In this document: positions 1-9,596 of the stretch, one piece after another
Position numbering within the stretch: the stretch's first letter is position 1
How the letters are laid out: each line of letters begins with the position of its first letter
DNA from: CAYOZN01 sp964408455
Lineage (GTDB): Bacteria > Planctomycetota > Phycisphaerae > UBA1845 > UTPLA1
Reading direction: 5' to 3'
Assembly (NCBI GenBank): GCA_964408455.1
Contig: CAYOZN010000020.1
Span: forward strand, 1 to 64,000
Length of the DNA: 64,000 nucleotides
Notes under the pieces: model-generated
Told to the model about the DNA's origin: nothing
What the model saw: the letters and a program-made list of their open reading frames with translations, nothing else
The model's database searches: none
Made by a program: the position numbers and the translations under genes

Positions 1-406
1 ATTGAGTAGATAAACCACTGCGGCAGGCGCGCATGCCTAACGCGCGCTTTGTCGGCTTGATTCGGTTTGATTCACTTGCGACCCCGAATCACCGCCCGCG
101 CGTGACGGGCTGTGACGGGCTGTGACACTTGGCGCGTGACACAAAATTGAAAAAAAACCACTCTCAGCCGCAGAGCGGCTATGAGCGCGACCAGGGGAGT
201 TAATACGGATACCAGGTGACGCATTGTTTTGTAATGTCCTTCGCCATTACACCGCCTTGACGCTGCGACCGATGCCGATTGACTCGCCCTCGACCACTCC
301 GCCGCCGCTCCGTCCCGCCTGTATTTCGCCGCTCGACCTTGCATGTCGCAAGACTCGGCGCCGGCGATATACTTGAGCCCCGGCGCAGATAACGAACGGA
401 GGCGTT
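1..406. other. Non-coding lead-in to apgM
   Basis: I see no convincing gene here. There is a short tandem repeat of about 10 bases (core GTGACGGGCT) around 102-129. A TATACT hexamer at 368-373 could be a -10 element for the following gene, but no good -35 element lies at the right distance, so this is weak. Confidence 0.5.
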
Positions 407-1606
407 GTGGACGCGCGATATGTCCTGGTCCTGCCCGATGGTGCGGCCGATGAGCCGGTGCCCGAACTCGGCGGCAAGACGCCGCTCGAGGCCGCCGACA
501 TCCCCAACATGGATGCCGTCGCATCCCGCGGCCGCATCGGCACCGTGCGCACCGTGCCCGAGGGCTTTCTCCCCGGCAGCGATGTCGCCACCATGTCACT
601 ACTCGGCTACGACGTCCGCCGCCACTACAGCGGCCGTGCCCCCATCGAGGCCGTCGCCCGCAACGTGAGCGTCGGCCGCGGCGACGTCGTCTTCCGCTGC
701 AACTTCGTCACGATCGAAAACGGCGACATGGCCGACTTCACCGCCGGCCACATCTCCACCGACGAAAGCCGGCGGCTCGTCGCCAGCCTCAACGACGAAC
801 TGGGCGAATCCGGCCTTCGCTTTCACGCCGGCGTCTCCTATCGCAACCTGTTGGTCATCTCCGACCCCGAGACGCTGGAGGCGGTCTGCGCCCCGCCCCA
901 CGACATTCCCGGCGAGATCGCGTCGGACTACCTGCCCAAAGGGCGAGGCGGCCGGCGATTGCGCGAGATCATGGAGCGCGGCGCGGAGATCGTGTCGCGG
1001 CACGAGGTCAACCGGGCGCGCCAACAGCGCGGCGAGCCGCCGGCGACGGACATCTGGCTCTGGGGACAGGGCCTGGTGCCGATTCTGCCGCGCTTCCGCC
1101 AGCGGTTCGGCGTCCGCGGCGCCGTCATCGCCGCCGTCGATCTCATCCGCGGCCTGGGTAAGCTGGTGGGCTGGCCCATCGTCGAGGTGCCGGGCGCCAC
1201 GGGCTACATCGACACCGACTACGGCGCCAAGGGCCGTGCCGCGGCGGCGGCACTGGATGAATACGAGCTCGTCGCCGTCCACATCGAGGCCCCGGACGAG
1301 GCCGGCCACCAGGGCGATGCTGCTGCCAAAGTCAGGGCACTGGAGGAGATCGACGACAAGATCGTCGGCCCGCTGCTGGACAAGCTCCAGACCTTCGATC
1401 GCTGGCGCATCCTGATCGCGCCCGATCATCCCACGCCCGTCCGGCTGAAGACGCACACCAGCACGCCGCCGCCGTTCGCCCTCATGGGCGCCGACGTCGT
1501 GCAGGGCGTCTCCGCCGCCGCCGCCTTTTCCGAGGCAGCCGCCGCCGCCAGCGATTTTCACGTCGTCGCCGGCCACGAACTGATGGACTATTTTCTCCGC
1601 CGCTGA
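407..1606 (+). CDS. apgM: Cofactor-independent phosphoglycerate mutase, archaeal (ApgM) type
   Basis: Interconverts 3- and 2-phosphoglycerate in cytoplasmic glycolysis/gluconeogenesis. The 399-residue protein has the family's N-terminal metal-binding start (VLPDGAADEP) and the catalytic serine motif GSDVATMSLLGYD with Ser58. Near the C-terminus it has the metal-ligand stretches EAPDEAGHQGD and IAPDHPTPVR, as expected for alkaline-phosphatase-superfamily mutases. Length matches the archaeal/bacterial ApgM group (about 400 residues), not the 510-residue iPGM. The start is GTG at 407, with a strong ribosome site (ACGGAGG, 396-402) just upstream. It converges with the carboxypeptidase gene. Some relatives were proposed to act on homoserine phosphate, so a side role cannot be excluded. 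Confidence 0.9.
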   Translation: MDARYVLVLPDGAADEPVPELGGKTPLEAADIPNMDAVASRGRIGTVRTVPEGFLPGSDVATMSLLGYDVRRHYSGRAPIEAVARNVSVGRGDVVFRCNFVTIENGDMADFTAGHISTDESRRLVASLNDELGESGLRFHAGVSYRNLLVISDPETLEAVCAPPHDIPGEIASDYLPKGRGGRRLREIMERGAEIVSRHEVNRARQQRGEPPATDIWLWGQGLVPILPRFRQRFGVRGAVIAAVDLIRGLGKLVGWPIVEVPGATGYIDTDYGAKGRAAAAALDEYELVAVHIEAPDEAGHQGDAAAKVRALEEIDDKIVGPLLDKLQTFDRWRILIAPDHPTPVRLKTHTSTPPPFALMGADVVQGVSAAAAFSEAAAAASDFHVVAGHELMDYFLRR

Positions 1607-1634
1607 GCCGCAGCTCCCGGCGCGGCCCCGCGGG

Positions 1635-3956
1635 TCACTCACCGATCAACAGCGCCACGAATTCCGCCACGTCCGCCGCATCCAGGATGCCAGCAGGTGC
1701 CGCGAGATCGGCACAGGGCGCATAGAACGGCGGCTGCACCATCGCCGCCACGAAGTCCGGCAGATCGTTGCCATCCAACAACTCGTCCGCGTTCATGTCG
1801 CCCGGCGTTGTCGGGCACGGCGCCCCGAAGCAGCCGGTCTTGTGAACCCGGAAGGCGTCGATGCCGGCCTCCACGGTGCTCTGGGGATTGCCGTCGTTCG
1901 CCGAGAACCGTACCCGCATATTTTCGCGCAGTGTCAGCCCGCTGGCAGCCAGCGCCTCCGGCGTGATGACCCCGTGCTCCCACAGCTTGAAGGGATTGAA
2001 GCTCGTGTGCCGCGCCACCTCCACCCACGGCCCGATGCCGTCGGAGATTTCCACCGACAGCGCGTCGATCCCGATCGTGTGCGACAGCCGCAGCCAGTAG
2101 TCGTACTCGATCGTCGTCTGCGGACCGGTCAGATCGACCGGCGGCGAAATCAGCCGGACGATCCCGTTGGTGAAGCCGGCCGCCGCATCAACATCCGAAT
2201 TGCCCAGCACGTTCTGCGTGACATAGCACTGGCCGCTGCCATCCGAATCGCCGGGCGGATCGTTGCTGGTGCCGGGATCGTTCACCGGCACGCCCAGCTC
2301 CCAGAAGCCCGCCGACGCGTTGACGACCGCCGTCGTCCAGCCGAGGCCGCTCTCGAAGTCCTCGGCATAGACATCCACGCGCGACTGCGCGGTGGTGGAA
2401 ACATGGCCGCCACCGCCGATGCACGGATCTGGCCATTGCGCCGTCTGGCCGCTGGCATCCTGCGCGCTGATGAAGAACTGGATTTCGCTCCCACAGGGCT
2501 GCGGCGGAATGCTCGCCTGATATCCAACGCCGTCGACAAAGCTCATCGGCACTTCGGTAAAGGGTGCCAATTCGTCGGTGCGATAGTGAAGCATCGCCGT
2601 TCCCGCCATGTACGGCAGGTTCACTTCGCGAATCTGCGTCGTCAGCGTCGCCGGCATGCCGGACGGCAGAAACTCGGGCACGCCGCCGTCGAGGCGGACA
2701 TGGATGCCGGCCGAGGCATACGAAGACAGGTGCAGAATGGCCGGCAGGTTTTCCTCGCACGTGGGAATGATCTGGTCCGGCGGCAGAACGAAACCAAACT
2801 GCCCGTTGTCGCGAAGCTCGATGGTCATGGCTTTCAGCCCGGCGGCGCCGTAGGCCCAGTCGACCGAACTGCCATTCGCGGGATACAGCCCGGGGCAGAT
2901 CGGCGCGTGTGCGTACACGTGACCGTGTACCGCCGCGATCAGATCGCTCATGTCTGCACCGAGATCGGCGAAGATCGTGGCGTCGGGCTCCGAAACGTCG
3001 ACGCATTCGTAGCCCCACGGCCACATGATGATTTCGCCGTAACTGTGATAATCCATATGGGCCACGACATTGGCATGCGAAAGGACAAAATCGCGCATGA
3101 CCTGCGTCTCCGGCTCGCTGAAGGGCGCCGTTCCGCGAAAAGTCTCGGAGGACGGATTGTTGCTCGAGCCATTACTCGAAAAGCCCCACTGGTAGCCCCA
3201 GTTCCGATTGAGATCGACGCCGAAGCTGCCGTTGGCGTTCGGCCGCCGGTTCTTCCGCCACAGGCGGACGTTGGTCCAGGTGTAGCTGTATCCGTCAGGA
3301 TTCATCACGGGAACGAGATAGAAGTCCGTGCGATTCACGAGGTCCTGAATGCAGGTGTCACCGTCGTAGTTGCTGACCAGGTGATCGGCGAGATAGAGCA
3401 CCACCGAACCGGTGATCCACTCGCGGGCATGCTGAAGCCCGTGATAGAAGACGCCCGGCTTGGGGCCTGCGCCGGGACCGGTGATGTGCAGCATGCGGAT
3501 GTCCCGGCCCTCCAGCGACTGCCCGATGACGGTTACCTGGCACAGGTCCGGCCGTGCCGCGGCCAGGGCATCGATGAAGGCGTAGATCTCGTCGAGGCTC
3601 TTGTAGGCGAGGAAATCGTCGCCGCCGCGCATCATCTGGCCGGCCTGCTCATCCAGCCACGTTGAGAACAGATCATCGTTGAGCACTTCGTAGTGGAGGC
3701 CCGCCGCATCCAGTTCGGCTCGCTCCGCCGCCGAGACGTGCACGTCCATCGGGCCGATGTCGAGGTGGTGCGACCACACGTCCAGATCTTTCTCGATCAG
3801 CCAGTCGAGCTGCTGCCCGTCGGCAATCTGCACGCGCACGACCTGGTCGCCGGGTTTGATGGAGAGATCGGCCGCGCGAGCCATCGCCGCGGCCAGAATC
3901 AGAATCGACAAGGCCAATGAGACAAAACCGCACGCCCGGGCGCTACGCGTTTTCAT
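1635..3956 (-). CDS. Secreted zinc carboxypeptidase (M14) with C-terminal dockerin-like domain
   Basis: Predicted exported metallocarboxypeptidase that removes C-terminal residues from peptides. An N-terminal signal peptide (residues 1-28, ending AMARA) precedes an M14 domain. The zinc ligands are visible: His176 and Glu179 in HAREW, and His304 in DYHSYG. The catalytic base is Glu380 in TIELRDNGQF, and substrate-binding NPDG and DLNRNWGY motifs lie between. After about residue 420 comes a beta-rich region with a proprotein-convertase-P-like or jelly-roll look. The last 60 residues hold two Asp-rich EF-hand-like loops (GDMNADELLDGNDL and a second half), typical of planctomycete dockerin-like tails. 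It is transcribed divergently from the repeat-protein gene and has its own promoter candidate. Confidence 0.9.
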   Translation of the reverse strand: MKTRSARACGFVSLALSILILAAAMARAADLSIKPGDQVVRVQIADGQQLDWLIEKDLDVWSHHLDIGPMDVHVSAAERAELDAAGLHYEVLNDDLFSTWLDEQAGQMMRGGDDFLAYKSLDEIYAFIDALAAARPDLCQVTVIGQSLEGRDIRMLHITGPGAGPKPGVFYHGLQHAREWITGSVVLYLADHLVSNYDGDTCIQDLVNRTDFYLVPVMNPDGYSYTWTNVRLWRKNRRPNANGSFGVDLNRNWGYQWGFSSNGSSNNPSSETFRGTAPFSEPETQVMRDFVLSHANVVAHMDYHSYGEIIMWPWGYECVDVSEPDATIFADLGADMSDLIAAVHGHVYAHAPICPGLYPANGSSVDWAYGAAGLKAMTIELRDNGQFGFVLPPDQIIPTCEENLPAILHLSSYASAGIHVRLDGGVPEFLPSGMPATLTTQIREVNLPYMAGTAMLHYRTDELAPFTEVPMSFVDGVGYQASIPPQPCGSEIQFFISAQDASGQTAQWPDPCIGGGGHVSTTAQSRVDVYAEDFESGLGWTTAVVNASAGFWELGVPVNDPGTSNDPPGDSDGSGQCYVTQNVLGNSDVDAAAGFTNGIVRLISPPVDLTGPQTTIEYDYWLRLSHTIGIDALSVEISDGIGPWVEVARHTSFNPFKLWEHGVITPEALAASGLTLRENMRVRFSANDGNPQSTVEAGIDAFRVHKTGCFGAPCPTTPGDMNADELLDGNDLPDFVAAMVQPPFYAPCADLAAPAGILDAADVAEFVALLIGE

Positions 3957-4285
3957 GGCTTTTCACCCCACCCGTTTAAATGTGTGCTACGCTCGACGAG
4001 GCTTATCGGGATCAGTGTCGATTATATTCGTTTTGCCGGCCGGCCCCAAATCCCGAATTGAAAGCAGGCTTCGCCGGTCGGCGACGGCAGGGGCACCGGA
4101 ATTTCATTGAAGTGCTTCCGCGCCGGCTGTAAATTGTCGTCGGGCCAAGGTGAACGGGTACGTCTACCGATACTCATTATCCGCAATCGGGCATGCGGCT
4201 GAATTCTGTGACGGGCCCGAGACGCCGATTGCGCATTACTCAGGAACGCAGCTTACACAATCCATTTCGCGAACGGAGGGCGACC
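3957..4285. other. Divergent intergenic region
   Basis: Lies between two divergently transcribed exported-protein genes. It contains the minus-strand promoter candidate (4021-4049) and, at 4273-4280, the ribosome site CGGAGGG for the gene at 4286. I see no gene in it. Confidence 0.5.
4021..4049 (-). promoter_or_regulatory. Promoter candidate for the M14 carboxypeptidase gene
   Basis: On the minus strand TTGGGG (4049-4044) is separated by exactly 17 bases from a perfect TATAAT (4026-4021). This would start transcription near 4014, giving a leader of about 58 bases before the ATG at 3956. Sigma-70-like; inferred by eye. Confidence 0.5.
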
Positions 4286-7200
4286 ATGGTTCTTGCAAAT
4301 CGCTCGCGCTTCATCGTGACCGCCGCCATTCTGGCGATCCTGGGCCTGGTCCACGCCCCTGCGCGGGCGCAGTGTTTGACGTGCCCCGGCGATCTGACGG
4401 CGGATGATGCCGTCGCCGGCGACGACATCCAGGGCTTTGCCGATTGCCTGCTGGATGGCGGGCCGGCCGCCGGGCCGTGCGCTTGCGCCGACATGAACGG
4501 TGATGCGCTGCTCGACGCCGCCACCGACATACCGCTTTTCGTCGACGCGCTGATATTCAACACCGGCCCATGCGGCCTCGCCTCCGCGCTGACGCTCACG
4601 CCGGATGATCCGCTGCTGGGCGTCGGTCGAATGATCGACGGCAGCGTCTGCCTCGACGCCCCCGCCCCTCCGGGTGGCATTACGGTGACACTGACCAGCC
4701 TCGATCCCGGCATCGCGACCATCATGCCGGCCATGCTGACCATCCCCGAAGGCGACACGTGCGCCGCCGTTACGATTTTCGGCGTGAGCCTGGGCATGGC
4801 GGATTTCACCGCCGACGCTCCGGGTTTTGCACAGGCGACCGCGTCGGTGACCGTCACGACGGCGATCATCAGCCTCGGTCTCGATTTGAACCTGATTCCC
4901 GGCCAGACGGCCGGCCTGCCGCTGAGCCTTTCGCAGCCCGCCCCTGCCGGCGGCGTCACCGTCACGCTGGTCAGTTCCGATCCATCCATCGCCGACGTGA
5001 CGCCGAGCATCTTCATCCCGGCGGGATTGCAGACGCCAGCCGCCAACCCGCAGGTGACCGGCATGGCGCTGGGCACCGTCGAAATCACCGCGTCCACCAG
5101 CGGATTCGCCCCTGACACGCGCGAAGTCGTCGTCGGGGCCAACGTGATCACGCTCAATCCGACGACGCTGAACGTCGTGCAGGGCCAGATGGCTAACATG
5201 ACCATCCAGCTACAGGTGTCCGCGCCGGTCGGCGGCCAGACGATTGACATCCTTATCGACAATCTCGGCATCGCAACGGCACCGCTGACCGCCTTCATCC
5301 CGCAGGGCGAGAACTCGGTCGGCGTGCCCGTGACCGGCGTCTCTTCCGGTGCGACCATCTTTCGTGCCTCGGCCCTCGCCGATTCGATCCCCGAAGTGAG
5401 CGCCAACGTCAACGTGGGGCCGGCGGGCATCAATCTCAGCGGCGCGACCGTCGGTCGAGATTTGATGGTCAGCCGAAACGGCACGCTGACCGCGCCGGCG
5501 CCGGCCGGAAACCTGCTGATCACCATCAGCAGCGACGATCCGGCAAGCCTGCTGCTTTCGAACAATTCGGCCGACGCGGGTTCCGCCAGCATCATGGTGA
5601 CGGTGCCGGCAGGCAGTTTCACGGTGCCGACATTCTGGGTTCACGGCCTGGTGCCGTCGGGTTCGGCGGGGATCACCGCCACTGCTCCAGGTTATCTGCC
5701 CGGCGCCGCCACGTTCAACTTCGCGCCATCCGGCTTCATCATCTGGTCTCCCGGCGTCATCAACACGGTCACCGGGCTATCGCCGACCAACTTGCAGCTT
5801 CGGCCGGCGCGGCTCAATCCGGTGACACTTGTTTCGACGGACTTTCAGAATCTTCGCGGCGGCCTTTCCGCCGATGTGACGATTCTGAACTCGGTACCCG
5901 CCGTGGGCGATATGACGGTTAATCCGGTGCCATTCAATGGCGGCGACTTGTTTGCCACCAGCGGATTCGAGCCGCTGGCGGCGGGCTCGACCACGTTGAC
6001 GTTGCTCACACCGCCGGGATTCGACACGCCCGCCGATTCCCAGAGCATCACCGCCAATGTGACCAACCAGGGCATCGTGCTGACGAATGAGACCGTAGGG
6101 CGTGATCTTCAGGACCTGGGAGGCGGCTCGCTGACGTCGCCTGCGCCGGCCGGCAATCTCAACGTCACGATCACCAGCGGCGATCCCGCCAGGGTGCTGC
6201 TCTCCAACACCGCGGGGGCTGCCGGTTCACCCAGCATCATCGTCACCGTTGGTGCCGGAACGACGTCACTGCCGTCGTTCTACGTTCAGAGTCTGGACGA
6301 CAACGGCACCGTCGACATTACCGCGACCGCCCCGGGTTACGGGCCGGGCACGGCGACCGTCACGCTCCAGCCGTCCGGCTTCATCATCTGGTCGCCCGGC
6401 GTCATCAACACGGTGACCGGCGTCGGCACGACAAATGTGCAGGTGCGGCCGGCGCGGCTGAACCCGCTGACGATGAATTACACCGACACGCAGTCCGTTC
6501 GTGGGGGACTATCCGTCGACGTCGACGTGCTCAGCTCCCTCCCCTCGGTCGGCGACATGACGGTAAACCCGGTGACGTTTCAGAACGGCGAGTTGTTCGA
6601 GCTCACCGGATTTCAGCCGCTCTCCGCGGGCACGACGACGATCAGCCTGGTGACGCCGCCGGGTTTCGACACGCCCGCTCATTTCCAGTCGATCGTCGCG
6701 ACGGTCTCGGCGCAGGGGATCACGCTGACGAACCAGACCGTGGGGGATGATCTTCAACAGGGGATGGGCGGCCAGTTATCGTCGCCGGCGCCCGCCGGCA
6801 ATCTGGAAGTCACGATCACCAGCGCCGATCCGTCGCGGCTGCTCGTCTCGAACAATGCCAACACCGCCGGCGCAGTATCGACAATGGTGACAGTGAACGC
6901 GGGCAGCACCTCGCTGCCGACGTTCTACGTCCAGGCACTGGATGACGCGGGCACCGTCGATATAACGGCCACCGCGCCCGGCTACGGCCCCGGCACCGCG
7001 ACCATCACGCTTCAGCCATCCGGCTTCATCATCTGGACGCCCGGTTCCTTCAACACCACGACCTTTGCCGCGCCGACAACCGTGCAGCTGCGCTCGGTCC
7101 GCCTGAACCCGACGACGTTGAACTACGTCACGGATCAGCCGGTTCGGGCGGGCATCGCACCCGTCGGCGTCGACGTCCTCAGCTCCGACACGAATGTCGG

Positions 7201-9283
7201 CGTGATGACAACCAGTCCGGTGGTGTTCAACGGCAACCAGTTCTTTGTGAACACCAGCTTTGATCCGTTGATCGCCGGGGTCACCACGCTCAGCCTCGTC
7301 ACGCCGCCGGACTTCGATACACCGGCCAATTTCCAATCGATCGTCGCCACGGTGGACGCGCCGGACATCAATATCAGCAACGTCACGGTCGGCGAAGACC
7401 TGCAGGAAGCACGTGCCATTACGCTGCAGGCCGCCCCGCCGAACCCGGTGGATGTGACGGTCACGGTGAACGATCCCAGCATCGCCACGATCAGCAGCGA
7501 TCCGCTGCTGGAAGGCGGCGCGAGCGTCACGTTCTTCGGCGTAACGAGCAGCACCGCCGGCACCATTCACGTACAGGGCCGCATGCTCGGTGACACGACG
7601 CTGACCGTGCAGGCCGCCGGCTACAACGACGGCTTTGCCAATGTGATGGTCGATCCCTCGGGATTCATCATCTGGACGCCGGGCTCGATCAACACCTCCA
7701 CGTTCTCGACGCCGACGACCGTTCAGGTGCGAGCTGTGCGGCTCAATCCCACTACGCTCAACTATGTTACGGATCAGCGCATCCGCGGCGGGCTGGCGCC
7801 GGTGCCGGTGGACGTGATGAGCTCCGATCCCCTGGTCGGGACCATCACCACGTCGCCGCTGGTGTTCGGACCGAATGAATTCTTCGAGAACACGTCGTTC
7901 GATCCATCCAACGCGGGCAGTTCGACGATCAGCCTTGCGACGCCACCGGGATTTCATACGCCATCGAACTTTCAGCAGATCCCGGCAACCGTGACCGCGC
8001 CGAACATCAACATTGCCAATGTCACGGTCGGGGAAGACCTCCAGCAGTCGGTGTTTGTTTCACTGACGGCGACGCCGCCTGCCCCGGTCGACGTCACCAT
8101 CACCAGCGGCGACGCGTCTGTCGCCGTGATCAGTACCGATCCGTTGCTGGCCGGCGGCGTCAGCGTGACGTTCTCCGGTGTGACGACGGCCAACGTGGGC
8201 ACCATTTACGTCCAGGGGCTCACGCAGAGCGCATCTACCACGCTGACGGCCTCGGCGGCGGGATATAACAACGCAACGCCGAGCGTGAGTGTCCATCCAT
8301 CGGGCTTCGTCATCTGGGCCCCGTCGGTCATCAACACCAGCACGTACTCGACTGATACGAGCGTGCAGCTTCGGTCCGCCCGGCTCCACCCCACGACATT
8401 GAATTATTCGACGGACCAGCCGGTTCGTGGCGGATTGTCGCCGGTCGCGGTCAGCCTCGACAGCTCGGCGCCGGCCATCGGTACCATCGCCAGCCCGGTC
8501 GTGTTCAATCCCAACATCTTTTTTGCGTCATCAGCGTTCAATCCGTCGACGGTGGGCACCACGACGCTGTCCGTCATCCAGCCCGCCGGCTTTGATGCTC
8601 CGTCCAACTTTTTTCAGATCACGGCCAACGTTTCGCTGCCAACCATCAATCTGGGCGCGGACATGCGGATCGGAGAAGACCTACAGGAGCAGCGAAGCAT
8701 CTTCCTCCAGGCGCCGCCGCCTTCGCCGGTCGATGTCACCATCACCAGCGGCAATCCGTCGGTAGCGGCATTGTCGTCCGATCCGCTGCTCGCCGGCGGC
8801 GCCAGCGTGACGTTCTTCGGTGTTTCCACGACCAGCGTCGGTACGATCCACGTGCAGGGGCTCATGCAGGGCATGTCGACGACGCTCACGGCGACGGCAG
8901 CGGGCTATGCCGTGGGAACCGTGAATGTCGCGGTCGATCCGTCCGGATTCGTCATCTGGTCGCCCAGCGTCATTAACACGTCGGTGGGCGCAGCGCCCAC
9001 GTCCGTGCAAATCCGATCTGCACGGCTGAATCCGACGACGCTGAACTATTCAACCGATCAGCGCATCCGGGGCGGCTTCTCGGCCGCGGTCGATGTTGAA
9101 ACGTCGAACGCGGCGGTCGGCACGATCACCATCAGCCCGCTGACGTTTAATGCGAACGACTTTTTCCTGAATACCGGGTTCGACCCGGTGGGAGCGGGCA
9201 CGTGCAACGTCACCGTGCTCACGGCGGCCGGCTTCGACATGCCATCCAATAACCGGCAGATCTCGGCCAACGTGTCGCCGTAG
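4286..9283 (+). CDS. Giant exported protein with six tandem 214-residue repeats and N-terminal dockerin-like domain
   Basis: Function unknown; probably a secreted or surface structural/adhesive protein. The reading frame opens upstream, but ATG 4286 has a good ribosome site (CGGAGGG, 4273-4280) and begins a signal peptide ending APARAQC, giving 1,665 residues. Residues about 30-90 form a dockerin-like EF-hand pair (CPGDLTADDAV..., ADMNGDALLD), here at the N-terminus instead of the usual C-terminus. Two or three Ig-like beta modules follow. From about 5420 to the end there are six tandem units of 642 +/- 3 bp. Each starts with a VG(R/E)DLQ-like motif and contains PSGF(I/V)IW and (R/L)NPTTLNY motifs; the PSGF codons start near 5729, 6371, 7016, 7655, 8297 and 8939. 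The last unit is followed by the stop with no anchor. Confidence 0.85.
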   Translation: MVLANRSRFIVTAAILAILGLVHAPARAQCLTCPGDLTADDAVAGDDIQGFADCLLDGGPAAGPCACADMNGDALLDAATDIPLFVDALIFNTGPCGLASALTLTPDDPLLGVGRMIDGSVCLDAPAPPGGITVTLTSLDPGIATIMPAMLTIPEGDTCAAVTIFGVSLGMADFTADAPGFAQATASVTVTTAIISLGLDLNLIPGQTAGLPLSLSQPAPAGGVTVTLVSSDPSIADVTPSIFIPAGLQTPAANPQVTGMALGTVEITASTSGFAPDTREVVVGANVITLNPTTLNVVQGQMANMTIQLQVSAPVGGQTIDILIDNLGIATAPLTAFIPQGENSVGVPVTGVSSGATIFRASALADSIPEVSANVNVGPAGINLSGATVGRDLMVSRNGTLTAPAPAGNLLITISSDDPASLLLSNNSADAGSASIMVTVPAGSFTVPTFWVHGLVPSGSAGITATAPGYLPGAATFNFAPSGFIIWSPGVINTVTGLSPTNLQLRPARLNPVTLVSTDFQNLRGGLSADVTILNSVPAVGDMTVNPVPFNGGDLFATSGFEPLAAGSTTLTLLTPPGFDTPADSQSITANVTNQGIVLTNETVGRDLQDLGGGSLTSPAPAGNLNVTITSGDPARVLLSNTAGAAGSPSIIVTVGAGTTSLPSFYVQSLDDNGTVDITATAPGYGPGTATVTLQPSGFIIWSPGVINTVTGVGTTNVQVRPARLNPLTMNYTDTQSVRGGLSVDVDVLSSLPSVGDMTVNPVTFQNGELFELTGFQPLSAGTTTISLVTPPGFDTPAHFQSIVATVSAQGITLTNQTVGDDLQQGMGGQLSSPAPAGNLEVTITSADPSRLLVSNNANTAGAVSTMVTVNAGSTSLPTFYVQALDDAGTVDITATAPGYGPGTATITLQPSGFIIWTPGSFNTTTFAAPTTVQLRSVRLNPTTLNYVTDQPVRAGIAPVGVDVLSSDTNVGVMTTSPVVFNGNQFFVNTSFDPLIAGVTTLSLVTPPDFDTPANFQSIVATVDAPDINISNVTVGEDLQEARAITLQAAPPNPVDVTVTVNDPSIATISSDPLLEGGASVTFFGVTSSTAGTIHVQGRMLGDTTLTVQAAGYNDGFANVMVDPSGFIIWTPGSINTSTFSTPTTVQVRAVRLNPTTLNYVTDQRIRGGLAPVPVDVMSSDPLVGTITTSPLVFGPNEFFENTSFDPSNAGSSTISLATPPGFHTPSNFQQIPATVTAPNINIANVTVGEDLQQSVFVSLTATPPAPVDVTITSGDASVAVISTDPLLAGGVSVTFSGVTTANVGTIYVQGLTQSASTTLTASAAGYNNATPSVSVHPSGFVIWAPSVINTSTYSTDTSVQLRSARLHPTTLNYSTDQPVRGGLSPVAVSLDSSAPAIGTIASPVVFNPNIFFASSAFNPSTVGTTTLSVIQPAGFDAPSNFFQITANVSLPTINLGADMRIGEDLQEQRSIFLQAPPPSPVDVTITSGNPSVAALSSDPLLAGGASVTFFGVSTTSVGTIHVQGLMQGMSTTLTATAAGYAVGTVNVAVDPSGFVIWSPSVINTSVGAAPTSVQIRSARLNPTTLNYSTDQRIRGGFSAAVDVETSNAAVGTITISPLTFNANDFFLNTGFDPVGAGTCNVTVLTAAGFDMPSNNRQISANVSP
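5420..9283 (+). repeat. Six in-frame tandem repeats of about 642 bp
   Basis: The spacing between successive PSGF-IW codon blocks is 642, 645, 639, 642 and 642 bases, all multiples of three. Units 1-3 share APAPAGNL segments and units 4-6 share PPxPVDVTI segments. The array therefore has two sub-families, which fits stepwise duplication. The DNA is diverged enough that the units are likely under protein-level selection. Confidence 0.85.
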
Positions 9284-9315
9284 CGCTGGTTGGCAGGCGT
9301 TGACTTTTTTCGATG

Positions 9316-9344
9316 AGCTCCGGCGCCGTGGGGGCGTCGGAGCT
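9316..9344 (+). terminator. Hairpin terminator after the repeat-protein gene
   Basis: A 12-base stem (9316-9327 with 9333-9344, one G-U pair, arms AGCTCCGGCGCC and GGCGTCGGAGCT) closes a 5-base loop, 33 bases after the stop codon. The following T-tract is weak. Confidence 0.6.
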
Positions 9345-9514
9345 TCCTCATTTCACAGTCATCCATGCAAAAGAGGTTCACGCGGGGCGGGACGCGGCGC
9401 CAGCTACGGGCGACGTGCCGCCTGCCTGGTGACTGGCCGCGAAAAACAGGCCAATTTGTGCCCTTCAGGCACCCTGGTCCGTGCGGCTGCCATCGGTACA
9501 CGCACCGTGTGGCG

Positions 9515-9543
9515 TTGACGCTGCTTGCGGGTGGTCATAGGCT
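9515..9543 (+). promoter_or_regulatory. Promoter candidate for sdhC
   Basis: TTGACG (9515-9520), a 17-base spacer, then TAGGCT (9538-9543). The -35 match is strong and the -10 weak. It is placed 53 bases before the TTG start. Confidence 0.4.
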
Positions 9544-9596
9544 AGCAGGCTCGATTGCGTGAACGAAAACGGCTTTCACGCGGAGGTTAGCACGCC

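Larger units (their letters stand above)
9284..9596. other. Intergenic region between repeat-protein gene and sdhC
   Basis: Holds the terminator hairpin (9316-9344), the sdhC promoter candidate (9515-9543) and a GGAGGT ribosome site (9582-9587). I see no gene. Confidence 0.5.

Noticed and set aside
1842..3665. A 607-residue open frame antisense to the M14 carboxypeptidase
   Set aside because: High-GC shadow frame. The carboxypeptidase on the other strand has all metal ligands and this translation has no recognisable motif.
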